Positions 16,611-25,301 of a DNA stretch of 64,000 nt are shown here, piece after piece (the stretch's first letter is position 1; each line of letters starts with the position of its first letter). The stretch is taken from assembly GCF_003432115.1 (NCBI RefSeq), contig NZ_QWDC01000001.1:1-64000 (forward strand), read 5' to 3'. The notes below the pieces were generated by a model. The model saw nothing but the letters and a program-made list of their open reading frames with translations, searched no databases and was not told where the DNA came from. Source of the stretch: Mucilaginibacter conchicola (GTDB lineage Bacteria > Bacteroidota > Bacteroidia > Sphingobacteriales > Sphingobacteriaceae). A program made the translations under genes and the position numbers.

Positions 16611-17603
16611 ATGAGAAATAGCCTGCTGATAACCTTATTTGCCGCTCTGCTTTACAGTTCCTGCACATCATCAAAACCTGAAACTGCAAAAGCGGTAAAC
16701 ATCATATTTGATACCGATATGGGGCCCGACTATGACGATGTTGGCGCCATAACCCTGCTGCATAAATACGCGGCAGATGGCCGTGCAAATATCCTGGCGA
16801 CTATGGCCAGCACTAAATACGAAAGGGTGGGCCCGGTACTCAGCGTGCTGAATACCTATTTCGGCAAACCTGATATCCCGATAGGTGTACCCCGTGAAGA
16901 TGCTTCGCCGCTTGGCGACTGGCAGCATTGGTCGGATACGCTGGTGGCAAAATATCCGCATAAACTAAAGTCGAATACTGAGGCCGCCGAAGTGATAAGC
17001 CTGTACCGACAAATATTAGCGAAACAGCCTGATAGCAGCGTAACCATAGTTACGGTTGGTTTCTTTAACAACATTGCCAACCTGTTGAAATCGCAACCTG
17101 ATCAATATTCGCCGTTAAACGGCGAGCAGTTGGTGGAAAATAAGGTGGCTAAACTGGTATCAATGGCAGGCAAATTTCCGCAGGGGCGCGAGTTTAACGT
17201 GGATGAGCAACCCGCCGCTTCAAAATATGTGTTTGATAACTGGAAGAAGCCGATCTATTTTACCGGCTATGAAATAGGTGCACAAATATTTACCGGCTTA
17301 CCATTGGTGCAAAACAAAGAGATCAAAAACAGCCCGGTACAAGATGTTTTCCGCATCAGCATCCCTATGGCTAAAGAAGATGTAAAAGGGCGCATGAGCT
17401 GGGATCAGACCGCAGTACTGCTTGCTGTAGAAGGCCCAAAAACATACTGGCGTTTACAACAAGGCACTATAAAAGTTACCGCCGATGGCGAGAACAGCTG
17501 GGAGAATAGCCCGGCAGGTAAGCATTTTTACCTGGTGCCGGTTACGCCGCCCCAACAGGTGCAAGACCATATTAACGATCTGATGCTTTACCACACCAAA
17601 TAA
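16611..17603 (+). CDS. Nucleoside hydrolase-like lipoprotein
   Basis: Members of this family cleave N-glycosidic bonds of ribonucleosides to ribose and base using a bound calcium. The diagnostic N-terminal metal site is present as DTDMGPDYDD (residues ~34-43, DxDxxxDD), and ATMASTKYERVGPVLSVLN follows as in the family. A lipobox (YSSC, Cys 18) places it in the envelope. It begins 4 bases after the GMC gene and ends 3 before a ThuA gene. It may release ribose for the ribokinase at the start of the locus, but family members in oxidative sugar loci could act on other glycosides; no substrate is proved by sequence. Confidence 0.85.
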   Translation: MRNSLLITLFAALLYSSCTSSKPETAKAVNIIFDTDMGPDYDDVGAITLLHKYAADGRANILATMASTKYERVGPVLSVLNTYFGKPDIPIGVPREDASPLGDWQHWSDTLVAKYPHKLKSNTEAAEVISLYRQILAKQPDSSVTIVTVGFFNNIANLLKSQPDQYSPLNGEQLVENKVAKLVSMAGKFPQGREFNVDEQPAASKYVFDNWKKPIYFTGYEIGAQIFTGLPLVQNKEIKNSPVQDVFRISIPMAKEDVKGRMSWDQTAVLLAVEGPKTYWRLQQGTIKVTADGENSWENSPAGKHFYLVPVTPPQQVQDHINDLMLYHTK

Positions 17604-17606
17604 GCC

Positions 17607-18482
17607 ATGAAGATATTCAGGATAACACTATTACTGCTGCTTATCTGCAGTACCTCATTTGCGGTCGCTGAGGCAAAAGCCGCAAAAAAGCCGCTCATCG
17701 TTTTCGTAACCGGCGACCACGAGTACAGCAGTGAACTCACCATGCCGCTTATAGCTGCCGAGCTGGAGAAGCATTACGGTATGCAAACCGTAGTACTAAA
17801 AGCCAGTCCCGATCAAAATGCTGAGGAAAATATCCCCGGACTGGAGATATTGAAAAAGGCTGATGTAGCCGTATTCTTTTTAAGATGGAGAAGGTTGCCT
17901 GCAGAGCAGGTAAAGTATATCGAAGATTACCTTAGATCGGGCAAGCCGGTTATGGGATTCCGCACCAGTTCGCATGCGTTTAACTATCCGGCCGGGCACC
18001 CACTGGAGAAATGGAACGATTTCGGCGAGTTTGCACTTAACGCCCCGCCGGGGTGGGAGAAGAAGGGTAACCACACCCATTACGGCCACCTGTCTACAAC
18101 AGAAGTTTCGGTGATACCTGCAGAGGTGAATAAGCCAATACTGACAGGTGTAAAAGGGCCGTTCACCGTACCATCATGGTTGTACCGGGTATTGCCCGAT
18201 TATCCGGTTAAAGGCTCCACCTGGCTACTGATGGGCCATGCCATTAACCCCGATAAACCCGCTACGGATCAACCCGTTGCATGGATGGGTAATAATAGCT
18301 TCGGCGGCAAGGTATTCATGACTACCCTCGGCCACCCGCAGGATTTTGAAGCCGAACCTTTTCAGCGCCTGGTTATCAACGCCATCCACTGGGCTGCGGG
18401 CAAACCCGTGCCAAGAGAGTGGAAAGGCAGAATAACCATGAACATCCAATATGATCAGCATCCGCAACCTGTAAAACCATAA
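17607..18482 (+). CDS. ThuA-like (trehalose-utilisation type) secreted protein
   Basis: This 291-residue protein has a signal peptide (about 1-23) and a ThuA-like class I glutamine amidotransferase-type fold: IVFVTGDHEYSSELTMP near the start, then ADVAVFFLRWRRLP, SGKPVMGFRTSSHAF and a C-terminal HPQDFEAEPFQRLVINAIHWA. ThuA proteins are linked to the breakdown of trehalose and related disaccharides through 3-keto intermediates. Here it is one of two tandem paralogues, 3 bases after the nucleoside hydrolase gene and 2 before the second ThuA gene, so the six genes from 11.8 kb onward are probably one operon. The exact reaction is not known. Confidence 0.85.
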   Translation: MKIFRITLLLLLICSTSFAVAEAKAAKKPLIVFVTGDHEYSSELTMPLIAAELEKHYGMQTVVLKASPDQNAEENIPGLEILKKADVAVFFLRWRRLPAEQVKYIEDYLRSGKPVMGFRTSSHAFNYPAGHPLEKWNDFGEFALNAPPGWEKKGNHTHYGHLSTTEVSVIPAEVNKPILTGVKGPFTVPSWLYRVLPDYPVKGSTWLLMGHAINPDKPATDQPVAWMGNNSFGGKVFMTTLGHPQDFEAEPFQRLVINAIHWAAGKPVPREWKGRITMNIQYDQHPQPVKP

Positions 18483-18484
18483 TT

Positions 18485-19207
18485 ATGAAAGTTAAGATCA
18501 TCACCATATTACTCATCAGCTTTGGCTGGTTCAACCTCGCTGCCGCAAAAGACAGGGTGCTGGTATTCAGTAAAACAACCGGCTGGCACCACGAGAGCAT
18601 CAAAGCGGGCATGGCAGCCATCCAAAAACTGGGTGCCGAAAATAATTTTGATGTCGATACCACATCAAGCGCCGATGTTTTTACAACCAAAGGCTTAAAG
18701 CCATACAAAGTGCTGATATTCCTCAGTCCAACGGGTACCAATATTTTCACCGACGCGCAAAAGCAGGCTTTTGTGGCTTACATACAGCATGGTGGCGGTT
18801 TTGTAGGTATCCACGCCGCTGCGGATTGTAGTTACGAGTGGCCATGGTATAACAAACTGGTAGGGGCGTACTTTAAAGATCACCCTAAAGTACAGACGGC
18901 CACTGTGCAGGTGGTTGATGCTAAACATATCTCTACCAAACACATGCCTGCCACTTTTCAGCATACCGATGAATGGTACAACTTTAAAGACATGAACCCC
19001 GATGTTACAGTACTTTTAAAGGTTGATGAAAGTAGCTACAGCGGGGGAGAGAATGGCGACAACCATCCAGTAGCATGGTATCATAAATATGATGGCGGCA
19101 GGGCTTTCTATACCGCACTTGGCCATACTGATGAATGTTTTACTACCGATACTTTATACCTGCAACACCTTTTAGGCGGCATTAAATATGCCATGGGCCG
19201 CAGGTGA
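18485..19207 (+). CDS. ThuA-domain secreted protein, second copy
   Basis: This 240-residue protein with a signal peptide (about 1-21) is a more typical ThuA domain: RVLVFSKTTGWHHESI, GGGFVGIHAAADC, a conserved HTDEWYNF and C-terminal GRAFYTALGHTDE. The WHHESI and IHAA...EWPWY segments are those retained in ThuA proteins across Bacteroidota. It is the last gene of the plus-strand run and converges on the LacI gene, 57 bases apart. The two ThuA copies are quite different in sequence and so probably not redundant. Confidence 0.88.
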   Translation: MKVKIITILLISFGWFNLAAAKDRVLVFSKTTGWHHESIKAGMAAIQKLGAENNFDVDTTSSADVFTTKGLKPYKVLIFLSPTGTNIFTDAQKQAFVAYIQHGGGFVGIHAAADCSYEWPWYNKLVGAYFKDHPKVQTATVQVVDAKHISTKHMPATFQHTDEWYNFKDMNPDVTVLLKVDESSYSGGENGDNHPVAWYHKYDGGRAFYTALGHTDECFTTDTLYLQHLLGGIKYAMGRR

Positions 19208-19230
19208 ATGGCCGATCACAAAAAGCGCTT

Positions 19231-19240
19231 CAATCGATTG
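19231..19240. promoter_or_regulatory. LacI-type operator between convergent gene ends
   Basis: CAATCGATTG is a perfect palindrome, 24 bases after the thuA stop and 25 before the 3' end of lacI. It is followed by CATAAAA as at 7112. No promoter element stands at a suitable distance on either strand. With the copy at 20333 it brackets the lacI gene. Confidence 0.6.
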
Positions 19241-19264
19241 CATAAAACTGAGGCAATCCGTTCT

Positions 19265-20299
19265 TTATTTTCCGTTTTTGAGCGTTGAATTTCTGATAAT
19301 GAGTTTCGGCTTAATGCTCACTGTTTTTGGCGCAACCGAGGTGTCGGTATTTTTTAACTCGTCTAAAAACAGGTTGGCAATGGTCTTGCCCATGTAAACG
19401 CTATGCTGGTCAATGGTGGTAACAGAAGGGTTGGTTATCTCGGTGAAATTCTCGTTCGAGTAACCGCAGATACCCAGTTGTTGGGGCACTTTGAAATTCA
19501 TTTCGGTGGCCACTTGTAAAACACCCAGCGCTGCAAAATCTGATGTTGAGGCAAATATCGCGTCGGGCGGTTGGGGTAGGGAAAGCAATTTTCTGGTAGC
19601 TTCGGCACCCAGTTCGGTGGTCCAGGCGTTGGCTAACATCAACTCCTCTATCACCGGCAGACCGTGGTTTTTAAGCGCATCCAGGTAACCTTCTTTCCGC
19701 TTGCGGAAAATGTTGAGATTTTGCGGCCCTTCGAGCAAGGCAATGCGTTTATAGCCCTGTTCTATCAAATGGCTAACCGCTTCCATTGATGCCTGATGGT
19801 TGTCGTTCAGTACTTTAAGAGTTTCAATATTCTCAGCAACGCGGTCAAACTGTATCAGTTCAATGTTGCGGTCTAAAACACTTTCGAGGTGTTTATAGTC
19901 GGTGGTCTCAACAGAAAGCGATACCACAATGCAGTCAACTTGCTGGTTAATGAGGGTATTTACGCATTGTACCTCGCGCTCATACGATTCGTTAGACTGG
20001 CAGATGATCAAATTGTAACCCTGCCTGTAACTGGCCTCTTCAATGCCGGCAATCACATCGGCAAAAAAGTTCTGGTTAATGCGGGGCACAATAACGCCAA
20101 TAGTATTGCTTTGCCCTTTGCGCAGGTTTGATGCAATGGTGTTGATCTTGTAATTAAGCTCTTCGGCGGTTTTAAGGATCAGCTTTTTGGTTGCTTCTTT
20201 TACCAGCGGACTATTGCTTAAAGCCCTCGATACCGACGACGGTGCGATATTGAGCTTTTCGGCAATATCATATATGGTGGTTCTTTTTTTGCTGCTCAT
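19265..20299 (-). CDS. LacI-family transcriptional regulator
   Basis: This 344-residue repressor has the helix-turn-helix and hinge at its N-terminus (TIYDIAEKLNIAPSSVSRALS, residues ~6-26 in pieces, then ASNLRKGQSNTIGVIVP) and a periplasmic-binding-protein-like sugar-binding domain (LINQQVDCIVVSLS, DAIFASTSDFAALGVLQVA). I start at the ATG at 20299; an in-frame TTG at 20335 would add 12 residues overlapping the operator. It is transcribed away from xylB and towards thuA. Palindromes CAATCGATTG on both sides of it and in susC are its likely targets, so it probably controls both the sus locus and the xyl operon in response to a sugar or sugar phosphate (inference). Confidence 0.9.
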   Translation of the reverse strand: MSSKKRTTIYDIAEKLNIAPSSVSRALSNSPLVKEATKKLILKTAEELNYKINTIASNLRKGQSNTIGVIVPRINQNFFADVIAGIEEASYRQGYNLIICQSNESYEREVQCVNTLINQQVDCIVVSLSVETTDYKHLESVLDRNIELIQFDRVAENIETLKVLNDNHQASMEAVSHLIEQGYKRIALLEGPQNLNIFRKRKEGYLDALKNHGLPVIEELMLANAWTTELGAEATRKLLSLPQPPDAIFASTSDFAALGVLQVATEMNFKVPQQLGICGYSNENFTEITNPSVTTIDQHSVYMGKTIANLFLDELKNTDTSVAPKTVSIKPKLIIRNSTLKNGK

Positions 20300-20332
20300 G
20301 GGTGGTAACAAATATGCAAAAATAAAATTTGA

Positions 20333-20369
20333 CAATCGATTGCATTTTTTAGGAAGATGTTTAATTTAG
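20333..20369 (+). promoter_or_regulatory. LacI-type operator overlapping the xylB promoter
   Basis: The palindrome CAATCGATTG (20333-20342) ends in a TTG that can serve as the -33 element, 19 bases before TAATTTAG (20362-20369), one mismatch from TAnnTTTG. The xylB ATG follows at 20398. On the minus strand its CAA end gives a TTG 16 bases before CATATTTG (complement of 20309-20316), a possible lacI promoter. A repressor bound here would block both genes. Confidence 0.6.
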
Positions 20370-20397
20370 CGATATATAAATCTAATCAATTAAGATC

Positions 20398-21882
20398 ATG
20401 TTATTGTTGGGAATTGATATAGGCACCTCATCCACAAAGGTGTCGGTGGTTGATGCGCTTACACAAAAGGTAGTGGCTACCGCGCAATACCCGGAAACCG
20501 AAGCACCTATTAAGGCACTAAAGCCGGGCTGGGCCGAGCAATCGCCCGATATGTGGTGGGAGCAGGCTGTGCAGGCCATCGGCATTTGCAACGGGAGCAA
20601 AACTTACGATCCGCAGGGTATAGCGGCTATTGGTATTGCCTACCAAATGCATGGTTTGGTTTTGGTTGATAAAGCCGGCAACGCCCTGCGCGATAGTATC
20701 ATCTGGTGCGATAGCCGTGCCGTTGATATCGGTAACAAAGCCTTTGAGGCGATAGGCGGCGAGCGTTCTTTATCGCACCTGCTTAATTCGCCGGGTAACT
20801 TTACCGCTTCAAAACTGGCCTGGGTAAAACAGAACGAACCCGAGATATACAATAGAATCCACAAGATTATGCTGCCCGGCGATTATATCGCCATGAAGCT
20901 GACCGGTGATGTTACCTGCTCGGTGTCGTCACTGTCAGAAGGGATCTTTTATGATTTTGTAACGGAGTCATTCTCTGATGATGTTATTAATTATTACGGG
21001 TTTGATGAAGAGATCTTTCCGCAGCTAAAACCGGTTTTTTCTGAGCACGGGCAGTTATCTGCAGCTGTTGCATCACAATTAGGGTTAAAGCAAGGCATCC
21101 CCGTAACCTACAAAGCTGGCGACCAGCCAAATAATGCTTTGTCGCTTAACGTTCTGCAACCCGGCGAGGTGGCTGCAACTGCAGGTACATCGGGCGTTAT
21201 TTATGGGGTAAGTGATGATCTTACCTATGACAAACAATCGCGTGTTAACACCTTTGCGCACGTTAATTATAAAAATGATGAAAAACGCCTCGGCGTGTTG
21301 CTTTGCATTAACGGTACAGGCAGCCTCTACCGCTGGATAAAAAGCACTTATGGTGCCGGTTTAAGCTACAACGAAATGAACCTTGAGGCCGCAACAGCTC
21401 CTTTAGGCAGCGATGGACTGCAGATATTACCCTTCGGTAACGGTGCAGAACGTATGTTGAATAACAAACAGCCCGGTGCTCATATTTTAAACATCGACCT
21501 AAACCTGCATACGCGTGCCCACGTGTTGCGGGCGGCGCAAGAGGGTATTGCAAGCGCCTTTAGATACGGGCTGGATATTATGCGCGAGAATGGCATGTCG
21601 CCATCGGTGATACGCGCGGGCAGGGCAAACCTGTTCCTGAGCGATCTTTTTGCCCAAAGCTTTGCCGACTACACAGGCGTGCCGGTTGAGCTTTATCAGA
21701 ACGATGGCAGCGTTGGCGCTGCAATAGGGGCAGGTATTGGTGCCGGTGTTTACGCAAACAGCGCAGATGCATTCCTCAATATCAAGCCGATAAAATACAT
21801 TGAACCATCGGGTAACGACATCGAACCATTTTATCAGCAATGGAAACAGTTGCTGCAGGAAACATTAAAAGAGAAGAACTAA
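20398..21882 (+). CDS. xylB: Xylulokinase, FGGY family
   Basis: It phosphorylates D-xylulose to xylulose 5-phosphate for the pentose phosphate pathway. The 494-residue protein starts with the phosphate-binding loop LLGIDIGTSSTKVSVVD and has the substrate region YQMHGLVLVD, the ATP-domain segment EVAATAGTSGVIYGV and the C-terminal VYANSADAF. Its partner xylose isomerase follows after 34 bases, which fixes it as xylulokinase rather than another FGGY kinase. The operator at 20333 overlaps its likely promoter. Confidence 0.93.
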   Translation: MLLLGIDIGTSSTKVSVVDALTQKVVATAQYPETEAPIKALKPGWAEQSPDMWWEQAVQAIGICNGSKTYDPQGIAAIGIAYQMHGLVLVDKAGNALRDSIIWCDSRAVDIGNKAFEAIGGERSLSHLLNSPGNFTASKLAWVKQNEPEIYNRIHKIMLPGDYIAMKLTGDVTCSVSSLSEGIFYDFVTESFSDDVINYYGFDEEIFPQLKPVFSEHGQLSAAVASQLGLKQGIPVTYKAGDQPNNALSLNVLQPGEVAATAGTSGVIYGVSDDLTYDKQSRVNTFAHVNYKNDEKRLGVLLCINGTGSLYRWIKSTYGAGLSYNEMNLEAATAPLGSDGLQILPFGNGAERMLNNKQPGAHILNIDLNLHTRAHVLRAAQEGIASAFRYGLDIMRENGMSPSVIRAGRANLFLSDLFAQSFADYTGVPVELYQNDGSVGAAIGAGIGAGVYANSADAFLNIKPIKYIEPSGNDIEPFYQQWKQLLQETLKEKN

Positions 21883-21916
21883 AATATAAACCTAAAAAGA
21901 CAAATCAAGAAACATC

Positions 21917-23248
21917 ATGGCAAACATTTGTACAGGCGAAAAAGAATTTTTTAAAGGCATAGGCCAGATAAAATACGAAGGCCCGCAAACCGATAACCGT
22001 TTTGCGTACCGCTGGTATGATGCGGATAAAGTGGTAGCAGGCAAGGCAATGAAAGATCACCTGCGTTTTGCCGTAGCTTACTGGCACTCGTTCTGCGGTA
22101 ACGGTGCCGATCCGTTTGGTGCACCAACGCATGTTTTCCCATGGGATGAGAAAGCTGATGCGGTTGAACGCGCAAAAGATAAAATGGATGCAGCGTTTGA
22201 GTTTATTACTAAAATGAACCTGCCTTATTACTGTTTCCACGATGTGGATGTTGTTGATTATACTAACGATGTGAACGAGAACGACCGCCGTTTACAGGCC
22301 ATGGTTGATTATGCCAAACAAAAGCAGCAGGCCAGCGGCGTTAAACTGCTTTGGGGAACGGCCAACCTGTTCAGCAACCCGCGTTACATGAACGGCGCTG
22401 CTACCAATCCTGATTTTCATGTGCTGGCACACGCCGGTGCGCAAGTTAAAGCCGCTTTAGATGCTACCATCGCCCTTGGTGGCGAAAATTACGTTTTCTG
22501 GGGTGGCCGCGAAGGTTACATGAGCCTGCTGAATACCAACATGAAACGCGAGCAGGAGCACCTGGCTAAATTCTTACACACTGCAAAAGATTACGCCCGT
22601 CGTAACGGCTTTAAAGGTACGTTCTTCATCGAACCCAAACCTTGTGAGCCAACCAAGCACCAGTATGATTATGATGCAGCTACGGTGTTAGGCTTCCTGC
22701 AGAAATATGATCTCATCAATGATTTTAAACTGAACCTTGAAGTAAACCACGCAACCCTGGCGGGGCATACCTTCCAGCACGAGCTGCAGGTTGCTGCTGA
22801 TGCAGGATTGTTAGGTTCTATCGATGCCAACCGTGGCGATCTGCAAAATGGTTGGGATACTGATCAGTTTCCTAATGATATCAACGAGGTTACCGAGTAC
22901 ATGCTTATTATTTTAAAAGCAGGCGGTTTCCAGGGCGGTGGTATAAATTTCGATGCCAAAATTCGTAGAAACTCTACTGATCGTGAGGACCTGTTTGATG
23001 CACATATTGGTGGCGTGGATGTATTTGCACGCGCTTTGGTAACTGCAGATAATATCCTGCAGAAATCTGATTACAATAAAGTACGCGAAGACCGTTATGC
23101 CTCATTCGACAGCGGCAGCGGTAAGGATTTTGAGGATGGCAAACTATCGTTAGAAGACCTGCGCCAGTACGCCATTGATAAAGGCGAACCTGCAACCATC
23201 AGCGGCAGACAGGAGTATTTAGAAAATGTAATTAACAGGTATATCTAA
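21917..23248 (+). CDS. xylA: Xylose isomerase
   Basis: It converts D-xylose to D-xylulose in the cytoplasm. The 443-residue length fits the class II enzymes. All expected active-site segments are present: catalytic His in FHDVDVVD near residue 108, [13 protein letters not shown], the metal-binding [15 protein letters not shown] near 240, [17 protein letters not shown] near 280 and [19 protein letters not shown] near 310. It is translated between xylB and the S9 peptidase gene, 7 bases before the latter. Confidence 0.96.
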   Translation: MANICTGEKEFFKGIGQIKYEGPQTDNRFAYRWYDADKVVAGKAMKDHLRFAVAYWHSFCGNGADPFGAPTHVFPWDEKADAVERAKDKMDAAFEFITKMNLPYYCFHDVDVVDYTNDVNENDRRLQAMVDYAKQKQQASGVKLLWGTANLFSNPRYMNGAATNPDFHVLAHAGAQVKAALDATIALGGENYVFWGGREGYMSLLNTNMKREQEHLAKFLHTAKDYARRNGFKGTFFIEPKPCEPTKHQYDYDAATVLGFLQKYDLINDFKLNLEVNHATLAGHTFQHELQVAADAGLLGSIDANRGDLQNGWDTDQFPNDINEVTEYMLIILKAGGFQGGGINFDAKIRRNSTDREDLFDAHIGGVDVFARALVTADNILQKSDYNKVREDRYASFDSGSGKDFEDGKLSLEDLRQYAIDKGEPATISGRQEYLENVINRYI

Positions 23249-23255
23249 ACATAAC

Positions 23256-25289
23256 ATGGCCCACTCATTGGTTAGTTTTTCTGCGGGGCGCAAAGCTCTT
23301 CTGCTCGTTTGTTTGTCGGTTGCATGGTTGAACGGAGCTTTTGCGCAAAGTAATTCTACCGGCCAGCTGCGCGATCAGATAAGTAAATACGTTGAGCAGC
23401 AGGGCAAGGTTAAATGGCTGTCGCAGGCGGTAATAAGTGCCGATGGTAAATTTGTAGCCTGGGGAGCAGACGGCGACCCGGGTAACAGCACCCACGCCAT
23501 TTATTTTGCGCCGGTAGCTTCGCCTAAGCAGGCTAAACGCATAACCGCAGCAGCACCCGGTGAGTGGGCCTATGAAATGGAACCTCAATGGAGCCACGAT
23601 GGCAAACGGATAGCTTTCCTGTCTGACGCGCACGACGGCCAGAATCAGATCTTTATTGCCGATATTACCGGCAGCGACATTAAGGTAAAGCAAGCAGGTA
23701 AATTTGATGGCTATATTTCGCACCTGAAATGGTCGCCGGATGATAAGCACCTGAGCGTTTTGTACGTGGAGAAAGCCAGCCGAGAGCCATCGCCAATGGC
23801 GGCGGGAAACCGCAGGGTTGGGGTGATAGATTCTTTAACCAATACCGATGTGCAGCGCATTGCCACTGTTGATGCCGCAAGCGGCGATATGGTGCAAGCC
23901 ACACCGGCCGGGCTTTATGTGTTTGAATACAGCTGGTCGGCAGATAGTAAGATGTTTGCCTATACTGCTGCGGTGCCCCCGGGCGACGACAACTGGTATA
24001 TTGCCAAATTGTACAGGCAAAGCTTAGGCGGGCAGGATACGGTAATGGTATATAAACCTAAGCTACAGATAGCCGTTCCGCGCTGGTCGCCGGATGGGAA
24101 GCAACTGGCTTTTATTGAGGGTTTAATGAGCGACCAGGGCGGTACAGGTGGTGAGATATTTACTGTTTCGGCGCAGGGGGGTGCTGTTCGTAACCTTACG
24201 CCGGGGCGTAAATCATCACCATCATGGTTTACCTGGCGGCCCGATGGTAACCTGCTCTTTACCGAATTTACAGGTGGCTCGGTAGCTATATCTACCTTAA
24301 ATACCCAAACATTAGCTACGCAAACCTTATGGAAAGGCGACGAAACCATCCAGGCAACATCTGATGTTACCAGTATTTCGGTAGCCGAAACTAAAGGCAC
24401 ACCGCAGATAGCCTTTATCAGAAATGCTTATGCACGCCTGCCCGAGGTTTGGGCTGGTACCACAAAGAAACTCACGCAGATAACCACGCAAACGTATTCT
24501 GCTGAACTGCCTCTGCCTAAATCAGAAAATATTGAGTGGACAAACGAGAATCTGCAACTGCAAGGCTGGCTGTTATATCCCGCCAATTACGATAAAACCA
24601 AACGCTACCCCATGCTGGTGATGGTGCATGGCGGGCCTGCATGGATAGCTACACCTACCTGGAGCGCACCCGATTTTAACACCACACTGTACACTAACAT
24701 GGGTTACTTTGTGTTTTTCCCAAATGCCCGTGGAAGCCATGGCAGGGGAGAGCAATTTACCCAGGCAAATCGCCGCGACTGGGGTTTTGGCGACCTGCGC
24801 GATATACTGAGCGGGGTTGAAGCCGTTATGGCAAAACATCCCGTAGATGGCGATAAACTGGGTCTGCTGGGCTGGAGCTATGGCGGATCAATGGCGATGT
24901 TTGCACCTACACAAACCAACAGGTTTAAAGCCGTGGTAGCCGGTGCAGGTGCAGGCGACTGGCTAAGCTATTACGGCCAAAATGCTATAGATAAATGGAT
25001 GATGTCGTACTTCGGCAAATCGGCTTATGAAGACCCTGCGGCTTACGCAAAAGTATCCGCCATGACCTATATCACTAAAGCTAAAACACCCGCCCTGATA
25101 CTGGTAGGCGAGCGTGATGGCGAATCACCCGCGCCGCAATCGTTTCAGTACTGGCATGCGTTAAAAGACCTCGGTGTGCCTACCCAGCTGGTTGTTTATG
25201 CCGATGAGGGGCATAGCTTTAACAAACCCGAGAATCTGATAGACATTACCCTGCGTACCATACAGTGGTTTAATAAATATCTTAAGTAA
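23256..25289 (+). CDS. S9-family (prolyl oligopeptidase-type) serine peptidase
   Basis: This 677-residue exported peptidase has a signal peptide (about 1-30, ending AFAQ), a WD/TolB-like beta-propeller (WSHDGKRIAFLSD, WSPDDKHLSVL, WSPDGKQLAFI, WRPDGNLLF) and a C-terminal alpha/beta-hydrolase domain. The triad is Ser in GWSYGGSMAM near 548, Asp in GERDGESP near 618 and His in DEGHSFNKP near 653. Such enzymes are dipeptidyl- or acylaminoacyl-peptidases in the periplasm. Its place 7 bases behind xylA is odd for a peptidase; some members of the wider fold are carbohydrate esterases, so a xylan side-chain esterase cannot be excluded, though the propeller favours a peptidase. Confidence 0.88.
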   Translation: MAHSLVSFSAGRKALLLVCLSVAWLNGAFAQSNSTGQLRDQISKYVEQQGKVKWLSQAVISADGKFVAWGADGDPGNSTHAIYFAPVASPKQAKRITAAAPGEWAYEMEPQWSHDGKRIAFLSDAHDGQNQIFIADITGSDIKVKQAGKFDGYISHLKWSPDDKHLSVLYVEKASREPSPMAAGNRRVGVIDSLTNTDVQRIATVDAASGDMVQATPAGLYVFEYSWSADSKMFAYTAAVPPGDDNWYIAKLYRQSLGGQDTVMVYKPKLQIAVPRWSPDGKQLAFIEGLMSDQGGTGGEIFTVSAQGGAVRNLTPGRKSSPSWFTWRPDGNLLFTEFTGGSVAISTLNTQTLATQTLWKGDETIQATSDVTSISVAETKGTPQIAFIRNAYARLPEVWAGTTKKLTQITTQTYSAELPLPKSENIEWTNENLQLQGWLLYPANYDKTKRYPMLVMVHGGPAWIATPTWSAPDFNTTLYTNMGYFVFFPNARGSHGRGEQFTQANRRDWGFGDLRDILSGVEAVMAKHPVDGDKLGLLGWSYGGSMAMFAPTQTNRFKAVVAGAGAGDWLSYYGQNAIDKWMMSYFGKSAYEDPAAYAKVSAMTYITKAKTPALILVGERDGESPAPQSFQYWHALKDLGVPTQLVVYADEGHSFNKPENLIDITLRTIQWFNKYLK

Positions 25290-25301
25290 TTTACCGCCGC
25301 T

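Noticed and set aside
22974..23195. Open frame on the minus strand opposite xylA
   Set aside because: xylA is complete and conserved, so this frame is a by-product of its codon use.
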